Assembly: GCA_014871385.1 (NCBI GenBank)
Contig: CM026425.1
Span: 744,001-808,000 of the forward strand
Direction: 5' to 3'
Length of the DNA stretch: 64,000 nucleotides
Source: Ceratodon purpureus
Taxonomy: Eukaryota; Streptophyta; Bryopsida; Pseudoditrichales; Ditrichaceae
In this document: piece after piece, positions 57,962 through 64,000 of the stretch
Numbering within the stretch: position 1 is the first letter of the stretch
Layout of the letters: the number at the start of each line of letters is the position of its first letter
Notes under the pieces: model-generated
The model's database searches: none
What the model was told of the DNA's origin: nothing
What the model saw: only the letters and a program-made list of their open reading frames with translations
Position numbers and translations under genes: made by a program

Positions 57962-59791
57962 GTGAACCAGGTAGATACTCGGAAGATAAGTGAGCGCAGA
58001 TTTGAAGAAAAGTGGAGTCAGATCGTGAAGGCTTCTTTTAGGTGGATATGCTGTAGTCGGAAGTCTTACGTACAGATCTTGCCTTCCGAGGAATCGGATG
58101 AAGAATTCCCAATCTCTTCCATGGTTGGGGCGCAACCGGAAGAGTTAGGGGGAAGAAGATCCTCTCGGTTGCTACAGAAGAGGGGAAGAGTTTTGGTACA
58201 CGATCTACCGGGGACGAACCTACTTCCCCGGATCCAGACTGCTGTAGAACGAGAAGGAGACGTAATCGTGGTATCGTTGGCCGGAACCTCCACAGCCGGA
58301 GCAGGTACAGCTCCTGACCCGGAAGAAGAAGAAGTCGTAGCTGACGAAGTCGAAGCCGACGCAGGAGTAGAAGAGGAGACCGAGGAAGAGGAAGAAGACG
58401 AGGAAGACAACCCAATGGCACCCTCTACCCGACTGAAGTACAACAGATTCAAAGGAGACGGAAGTCAAGACGTGAACGAATGGCTCTGTGAGTTCGAATC
58501 CATCGCTCTGGCCAATCAGGAAGATCCGGATGCGAAGAGGAGGATATTCCAAGGTCTTCTGAAGGGAGAAGCTCTCCAGTGGTACCAAGACGTTCCGGAA
58601 CGTACACGTAACGACTGGACCAGTTTCGTGACCTTGTTCCGACGTACGTTCCGTGAGGCCGGAGGAGAAGCTCGCGCACTCGGAAAGCTGAGTCGGATGA
58701 CGATGAGATCCTCCGAGTCAGTACGGAAGTACAGTCAGAGAGAAAAGGCGCTCATACAGAAACTCACTACGGCCATAGCTCCGAGTGTACAAGTGGAATG
58801 GTTTGTCGCCGGATTCCCAGAGGAGATGGGGTTTCAGATCCGACAAACCCGTCCCGCCACACTTCAGGAAGCCGTGGAAGCGGCTCAGAACTATGAGAAC
58901 TCGGCCCAATCTCTACGGAAGTCTCTGAAGCATACCGAGAAGCGGGGTAAGAAGATCCGGAAGGACAGAGAGCGTCGGCGGAGGCACGAGTCCTCCTCGG
59001 AAGATTCCGACTCTACCAGTAAGAGCGATTCCACTTCATCTAGTTCCGATCAGTCGGAAGAGGATTCAAGGGGAGCCTCGAAACGCCGAGGCGGTTCCAG
59101 TAGAGACTCCCGGCCTAGACGGAACCGAGAGTTGATCAAGGTGAAGGTGGAGGATGACGATTCTCGGAAGGTAATGAAGGAGATGAAGGAGATCCGAGAA
59201 TCGATTGCCGAACTCAACGTCCACCTTTCCGAGAATCGGAAACCTCGTAAGATGATTCCCACCAGCAGAGCTAATGTGTGGTGTGCTAACTGCGGAAAGC
59301 AAGGACATTATCCTCCGGAGTGTACTGAACCCCGCCAGAAACGAATTCACTACGTCCATCCGGAAGAAGAAGTATACTTTGCCTATCCGGAAGAGGAAGA
59401 GTTTCAGATGGAGGAGTACCAACCTGTGTATCAGGTTCAGACCACTTACGGACGAGGGAAAGCTCCGATCCAGATAGCCCGTCCTCCCGCCGGATACCGG
59501 ATCCCACAGAACGTTCCGGGTAGGCCGATGTACCAGAAGCCGACCCACGGGTACTGCTTTAACTGTGGGAGCCCGGATCATTACGCACCTAATTGTCCGT
59601 TTGAGCGACAGGGGCAAGGAGCACCACGGATCCTTCCGTGCCAAAATTGTGGAGAGTACGGTCATACGGCTCCTCAGTGTGCCAAACCGGCACAACCCCG
59701 CCCGACTTTCAAACAGGTGGAGGTCCCTCCGAGAGAGATGACTGGGCTAAACTATGGTCACTATGGTGGGATAGAGAATCCGGACAAATGA
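57962..59791 (+). CDS. Ty3-type Gag protein, 609 aa
   Basis: The frame is intact. An acidic stretch (residues about 120-140) precedes the retrotransposon gag domain (VNEWLCEFESIALANQEDPD, LLKGEALQWYQDVP, WTSFVTLFRRTFREAGGEA, residues about 160-260). A basic and Ser-rich region follows, then three CCHC zinc knuckles: CANCGKQGHYPPEC, CFNCGSPDHYAPNC and CQNCGEYGHTAPQC. Gag forms the particle and packages the element RNA. No protease, reverse transcriptase or integrase follows; only a short pre-protease segment is left, so this copy could move only with help. The frame is open just before the first ATG at 57964, so the true start may be that ATG at the codon NQ region or a later one. CGGA words are dense here, as in the flanks. 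Confidence 0.85.
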   Translation: MNQVDTRKISERRFEEKWSQIVKASFRWICCSRKSYVQILPSEESDEEFPISSMVGAQPEELGGRRSSRLLQKRGRVLVHDLPGTNLLPRIQTAVEREGDVIVVSLAGTSTAGAGTAPDPEEEEVVADEVEADAGVEEETEEEEEDEEDNPMAPSTRLKYNRFKGDGSQDVNEWLCEFESIALANQEDPDAKRRIFQGLLKGEALQWYQDVPERTRNDWTSFVTLFRRTFREAGGEARALGKLSRMTMRSSESVRKYSQREKALIQKLTTAIAPSVQVEWFVAGFPEEMGFQIRQTRPATLQEAVEAAQNYENSAQSLRKSLKHTEKRGKKIRKDRERRRRHESSSEDSDSTSKSDSTSSSSDQSEEDSRGASKRRGGSSRDSRPRRNRELIKVKVEDDDSRKVMKEMKEIRESIAELNVHLSENRKPRKMIPTSRANVWCANCGKQGHYPPECTEPRQKRIHYVHPEEEVYFAYPEEEEFQMEEYQPVYQVQTTYGRGKAPIQIARPPAGYRIPQNVPGRPMYQKPTHGYCFNCGSPDHYAPNCPFERQGQGAPRILPCQNCGEYGHTAPQCAKPAQPRPTFKQVEVPPREMTGLNYGHYGGIENPDK

Positions 59792-59914
59792 CGGTTCGTC
59801 ACGGAACTACAGGAGGGCGCGGAAGTATTAGTACACAGAGTATCAACCCGTAGTTCCGCTAGAGAACGTGCCCAGGAATCGGATCTTCCGAAATCCCGGA
59901 AGACCAGAAGGAGG

Positions 59915-60337
59915 GTGAGATCCAGGAGAGTGGATTCGGATTCGGGATCCGAACCCTCTACGGTAACCAGAGCTTTACCAGGGGAAAATGACCGTCCAAG
60001 AGCGGAAAATGGGGTGGAAGGAGGAAACCTTCCGGAAGATATCAGCGAGGAAGTTCGGAAAGAGCTCACGGATCCCCCTGCCCGGAAGATCACCAAGCCT
60101 TCGGTCCGGTTTGATGACGTTCCGGTGGTTATTCCTTCCGATCCTAGAGTGGACGAGTATGATATTCTTGGGGACAACAAATCCCTCAAGGCAAATGTCA
60201 CGATTGGACAGTTGCTCCATGACAATGTGAATTACCAGAAGGTAATCCGAGAGGCATGGACGAAGCGGAGGCGCCGAGGGGTGAAACTGTGGAAAGTGAT
60301 TTCCACGGTTGACACACCGGAATACAAATTCCGGTAG
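59915..60337 (+). CDS. Pre-protease segment of Ty3 polyprotein, truncated
   Basis: The frame, open before its first ATG (59915), contains FDDVPVVIPSDPRVDEYDIL and KANVTIGQLLHDNVNYQKVI. This resembles the conserved YDIxxxLxxxKANITxGQLL region that precedes the protease in Ty3 polyproteins. It then runs abruptly into the 3' end of the element (GTGGAAAGTGATTTCC, shared with 5461) and stops at 60337. Protease, polymerase and integrase are therefore deleted. Confidence 0.6.
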   Translation: MRSRRVDSDSGSEPSTVTRALPGENDRPRAENGVEGGNLPEDISEEVRKELTDPPARKITKPSVRFDDVPVVIPSDPRVDEYDILGDNKSLKANVTIGQLLHDNVNYQKVIREAWTKRRRRGVKLWKVISTVDTPEYKFR

Positions 60338-60342
60338 GAAAA

Positions 60343-60785
60343 TGATAAAAAAATTTAAAATTTTATGTTAGAAATACGGAAGTACAACGCCTATAAGTAA
60401 AACAACCGGTTAAGCCGGTCGGCTGAATAAATAAGTGACCGGAAGGCCAGCCGGGTAAGATCCGGTCGTCTGCGGTGGAGGAGAGACGGGTACAGTCCAT
60501 ATGACAGAGCCCTGACCCGGCAGACTTAAGGATAACCACCAAAAGGTACAACGCACACGGGGATAATGGCTGCAACCATTAAAACGCCGCCGGTCGCGAC
60601 CGTCCAATGATGAGGGGCTACGACCGTCCGTCATGATGAGCTACGAACGGGTGGTCGCGAGGGCAGGTATAAAAGGAGGAAGGACCGCCATGCTCTTCCT
60701 TTCTCTTTGTCATTTTGTGGCACGACGGGCCCTTGCGCTCTAAGGCGGTGGGCGCAGTTAGGGTTAGACGGTAGGAGAGAGACTG
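60343..60785 (+). mobile_element. 3' LTR (family L), truncated
   Basis: It begins TGATAAAAAAA after a purine-rich GGTAGGAAAA and aligns with 5516-5955, with TATAAAAG at 60668-60675. Similarity ends abruptly after GGTAGGAGAGAGAC, where TGTAATTGG begins, probably the edge of another insertion. Confidence 0.7.
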
Positions 60786-62681
60786 TAATTGGTAAAATTT
60801 ACAAATAGTGGTAAGTCATGGGAATAGGTCTTTTCGTTTAGCTTTTAACGTAACTAAAGGTCACTGCAGTAAGTAAAGAATGTATAGAATGCAAAGTATT
60901 TCCTTAAAAGAATCTCTTTATAACTCTAATGTCTTAATTACCCCAAGTCACATAAAACCCAAGTAATCCAAACTCTCAATTGGTTCAAGGGTAATGGGAG
61001 TTCAAATTGACAAGTACCATCTCTCGGTTTATTGCCATCACTCCCTTCCAAGTTCAATTAGACAATGCATTTATTATGCATATGCAAGTTCATTCATTAC
61101 TAGGTTAGAATCTAGTGTTCAACCTATTTATGCCTATGAATGATGCTTTGGGATATGTTATGATAGATCAACTTATCTCAAGCAACTCCTTGCTTGTCTT
61201 CATCTTTTTCCTCCCATCCAGCGCATTTCAAATAGACATGTAATCACTGTCTACTCATTCACATTCAATCATACTCCAACTCTACCATTCATCACAACTA
61301 TACTTCTCAATTGTATTACTCAATTACAATGACTGCACTATACTCCAATTGAATACATTCAAGTTTTACTATAATGAGAACTAATAATCACTAAGGCTGA
61401 TCACTCCTTAATAATTAATGTCACTTTTATCCATCAATGTACTCAATCTGGCTTCCATAAACTCTAAGTCATTCTCAGTCTTCTATTTCAGATGGCCAAT
61501 CTAATTTAAAAGACTATCAAGTAATACTCACTTCACTGTTCCAGTACTCACATGGAACTCTCATTCTCCATAATTCCCATTCACAACAATGCAATTGTCA
61601 ATTGGACAAACTGTTGTGTTTATTTTCCATAATTTCTATTTTCTATTCACTCAGTAACTCTTTCCTTCGTCCTGAGTTCAAATAGACAATCTCACCCACT
61701 GTTCACTCTGCTCCATCAGCATCTTTGATTTCAAATAGACAGTATCCATTTCAATTAGACAGTGTCCAGTGTGAGTCACCACATTCACTGTAACTCTCAC
61801 CAACTCTCCACTGTGTCAATTAGACATGGTCCATGCAAGTCAAGTTGACAATGTATGCATGCCCAATGCCCATGGATGCATACCGAACCACCATCTTGTC
61901 CATTTGACCAGTGTTAACTAGACATTATGCAGCAAGCAATATGAATTCAATTTGTCAATTAGACAGTAGCCCTTTGATCAAACTATTCATTCTATCTCCC
62001 ATGGACTACATATAAATCCACTGTTCAGCAGATCTGCAGTTTCAATTTGACAGTAAGCTTCGCAAATCAATTAGACAGTAATCAGTTTGCTCCAGTTCTC
62101 CATTCTGATTCTACAGTTCTGCAAATTAATACGCTATGCATCGAAGCTATAGTTCAAATTGACAAAGAGCATTGTGATTCAATTATACAGTGAGCTACTC
62201 AGGGTCAAGTTGACAATCAATTAGACAATGGAATTCTATTTTTATATTTTTTACATAATGTGACTATCACTCACACAGTGTTGTGTGGTGTGGTGAAGTA
62301 ATTCTTTCTTCTTCCTTAATTCCTAGTTATGCCTTAATTTCTAAAGGGTGTGCCTGTACGTAGAGTCAATTTGACAAGTCGTGTCTCTAGGTAGGGTCAT
62401 GTCCCCTGAATTCTACACTATTGTCCATTTGACTCTCAACCAGATTTCTACAGCCACTATCTACATGGATTTCAAATTGACATGGTAACTTGGTCCTATT
62501 TACACTGTTTTTGCTGAAAAGGACTTTTCTCAAAAAAAGTCAGCTCACATAGCCCCCCTCTTTGTCTACTTGACTCCCGGCAAGTTCCACATTTACAGCA
62601 TTGTCTACTAGACACTATGTCAACTAGACTCAAAAATTATATACAAAGATTAGCTTGCACACCCACTGTAACTACTGTCAA
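60786..62681. repeat. Non-coding part of the CAAnTnGACA island
   Basis: No reading frame is convincing. From about 61000 the sequence is studded with variants of TCAATTAGACAGT, for example at 61003, 61055, 61229, 61599, 61679, 61732, 61752, 61817, 61841, 61956, 62043, 62068, 62155, 62206, 62218, 62367, 62473 and 62679. They are spaced irregularly and are mostly in the same orientation. A word with seven fixed bases is expected about once per 16 kb per strand. Confidence 0.85.
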
Positions 62682-64000
62682 CTAGACATGGTGACGTCGG
62701 TGGTGATTACGGTGCTGGTCACCGTAATGGCTTTCCTTCTGGATCCGCTGCGCCATGAGCTTGGACACCTCCCTTCTTACTTCATCATCCTTCCGAAGTA
62801 ATTCAGTGTTATTGGAATGCTGGAAGGTTAGCCAGTTGTCAATGGCTATCTTCCGAGTTCCCCTGAATTCGTTGATGAAGCATCCATTAGACCCGTAAAG
62901 AAAATGAGTCATGGCCATGACTTCCAGCATCCTCCCCCAACGACTTGAGTGGTAACGGAGCTTGAGATTGATCAAAAACTCCGGCCTCCTCTCATCGTAG
63001 CGGTTCACATTCACCACCACCTTGAAATCCCTGTAAATCCGAGCCAAAAACTTGGAGAAGATTGCTGCTCGGAAACACACAGGGTCGGTGTGTGTGTGGT
63101 GAATCTGCCAGAAGCCCTCATAGGCCGTGGCACAATTCCATGCCGTGTCAAATTGACCAGGGATCAGTGGCCAATTATACTCCACCGAGTCAATTAGACT
63201 ATCTGGAGCCCACTTGAATCTTCTTCTACAGTCGCAGAAATGTCCATTTGTCCTCACAGCCTCAGGAGCCGCATCGGTCCAATTGACATTTACTATCTCC
63301 TTGTAGATCAAATCCCATGACCGCTCCTCCCTTCGAGACAGTCCGTAATCCTCCAGCAGCCACTCAATCGCAGTCCACGTGGGTAGCGGAAAAACCGCTT
63401 CATTGTCAAATAGACTCGCATAATTCCCCAAGTACTTGACTGTTAAGGGGGATCCTGTAACCGGTGTTCGAATGGACAGCCACCCCGGTGCCTTGTATGT
63501 GGGTGGAGGCAAGGTCAACTCGACTTGAAGATCATGGCTGGTGATCACAAGGTGATCCTTCTTCAACTCTCTCAAGGTGTCCATGATCTGCTGCCTCACC
63601 TTGTGCATCCCGTAGACATAGTGTGCCGTGGTCAACTCGCCCCTTTGAGCATAAGTCTCCCTCTCCAGCACACATGACAACTTGACAAGGATGTTATCAC
63701 GGTCATCGAACTCCTTAAGCAGCCCCTCCAAAGTTGCTGTCCATTCCTTGAGCTCCTCACTTGGCACCTTCTCCGCAACATCCACCACCTGTCTACTCGA
63801 ATCGCCCATCTTAACCAGTCTGTGACTCTCCTCCGACATGTCAAGTTGACGTCTCTTCTGTAGCTGCTCTTCCAGAGTGGTGTAGTATAACACCACTCTT
63901 GCTCCCAAGTGACCTATGGGAAGAAACAACTTCTTCTGGTCGGTCAACTGGACATCGCCTCTTGCTATCATCTCACAGATGAGATTCTGCTGATTAGCAT
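62682..64000 (-). CDS. Unrecognised protein, partial at window edge
   Basis: The minus-strand frame is open from the right edge to a stop at 62682. An ATG lies at 63971, but the frame stays open upstream, so the start may be outside the window. At least 429 residues are predicted. The N-terminal half has a charged helix-rich stretch (LEGLLKEFDDRDNILVKLSC), the C-terminal half is globular in character (FWQIHHTHTDPVCFRAAIFS, RWGRMLEVMAMTHFLYG) and the tail is His/Arg rich. No domain is recognised; it could be a host gene or an element protein. The coding sequence itself contains many GTCAAnTnGAC-like words in the same orientation as the non-coding flank. Confidence 0.55.
   Translation of the reverse strand, partial: ANQQNLICEMIARGDVQLTDQKKLFLPIGHLGARVVLYYTTLEEQLQKRRQLDMSEESHRLVKMGDSSRQVVDVAEKVPSEELKEWTATLEGLLKEFDDRDNILVKLSCVLERETYAQRGELTTAHYVYGMHKVRQQIMDTLRELKKDHLVITSHDLQVELTLPPPTYKAPGWLSIRTPVTGSPLTVKYLGNYASLFDNEAVFPLPTWTAIEWLLEDYGLSRREERSWDLIYKEIVNVNWTDAAPEAVRTNGHFCDCRRRFKWAPDSLIDSVEYNWPLIPGQFDTAWNCATAYEGFWQIHHTHTDPVCFRAAIFSKFLARIYRDFKVVVNVNRYDERRPEFLINLKLRYHSSRWGRMLEVMAMTHFLYGSNGCFINEFRGTRKIAIDNWLTFQHSNNTELLRKDDEVRREVSKLMAQRIQKESHYGDQHRNHHRRHHV

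Noticed and set aside
58038-58588. Minus-strand frames opposite gag
   Set aside because: They are shadows of the gag frame, with low-complexity Ser/Leu content that mirrors its acidic repeats.
60786-62681. CAAnTnGACA words considered as a CRISPR-like array
   Set aside because: Spacing is irregular, the repeat is degenerate and very short, and the genome is clearly eukaryotic.

Overview
The window looks like nuclear DNA of a non-flowering green plant or streptophyte alga; a charophyte such as Chara is my best guess, but this is inference. The signs are long genes with many short exons and clean GT-AG introns, a plant-type half-size ABCG transporter with the cysteine-rich N-terminus of the Arabidopsis ABCG24/28 group, and an ORAI-type calcium channel gene (ORAI is found in algae and lower land plants and is missing from flowering plants). 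Most of the DNA is repetitive. There is no sign of bacterial organisation, CRISPR, or operons.

Five host-type genes could be rebuilt exon by exon with consistent phases: a 168-residue two-cysteine-motif protein (14.1-15.1 kb, minus), an ORAI-like channel (18.5-19.4 kb, minus, ends uncertain), a mitochondrial carrier (22.5-24.3 kb, plus, 5 exons, 272 aa), a membrane-anchored kelch protein (25.4-28.3 kb, minus, 7 exons, 428 aa), and an ABCG transporter (38.3-44.6 kb, minus, 14 exons, 1192 aa). Less certain coding segments lie at 1.2-1.8, 3.5-4.7 and 6.1-6.7 kb (all minus), and a long partial reading frame runs off the right edge (62.7-64.0 kb, minus).

The rest is mobile DNA, often nested. At 5.2-6.1 kb there is the 3' end of an LTR retrotransposon; 7.7-9.9 kb holds decayed hAT transposase; 10.7-12.7 kb is a protein-kinase-like gene split by a DNA transposon whose removal restores the frame locally; 16.5-17.6 kb is a decayed coiled-coil retroelement-like ORF. 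From 31 to 36 kb there is a stack of insertions: TA-flanked elements, three TTAA-flanked elements (two forming a 0.93-kb inverted repeat), a truncated LINE with a perfect 15-bp target duplication, and short retroposon tails. At 47.3-50.2 kb a second copy of the kinase-gene transposon is itself interrupted by a LINE fragment. From 51.5 to 60.8 kb a dead LINE is interrupted by Ty3-type LTR retrotransposon DNA with a gag gene, a tRNA-Asp-type primer site and, unusually, a 736-residue ORF lying between the promoter and the primer site, i.e. apparently inside the 5' LTR.

Two larger-scale oddities stand out. First, several kilobase-sized islands are each saturated with their own short word: GCCGGC-type at 1.9-3.5 kb, CGGA/TCCG at 54.4-60.3 kb, and CAAnTnGACA at 61.0-64.0 kb, the last continuing into a coding sequence. 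Second, the LTR-embedded ORF. Both deserve genome-wide checks. All models come from reading the sequence; no database search was run.
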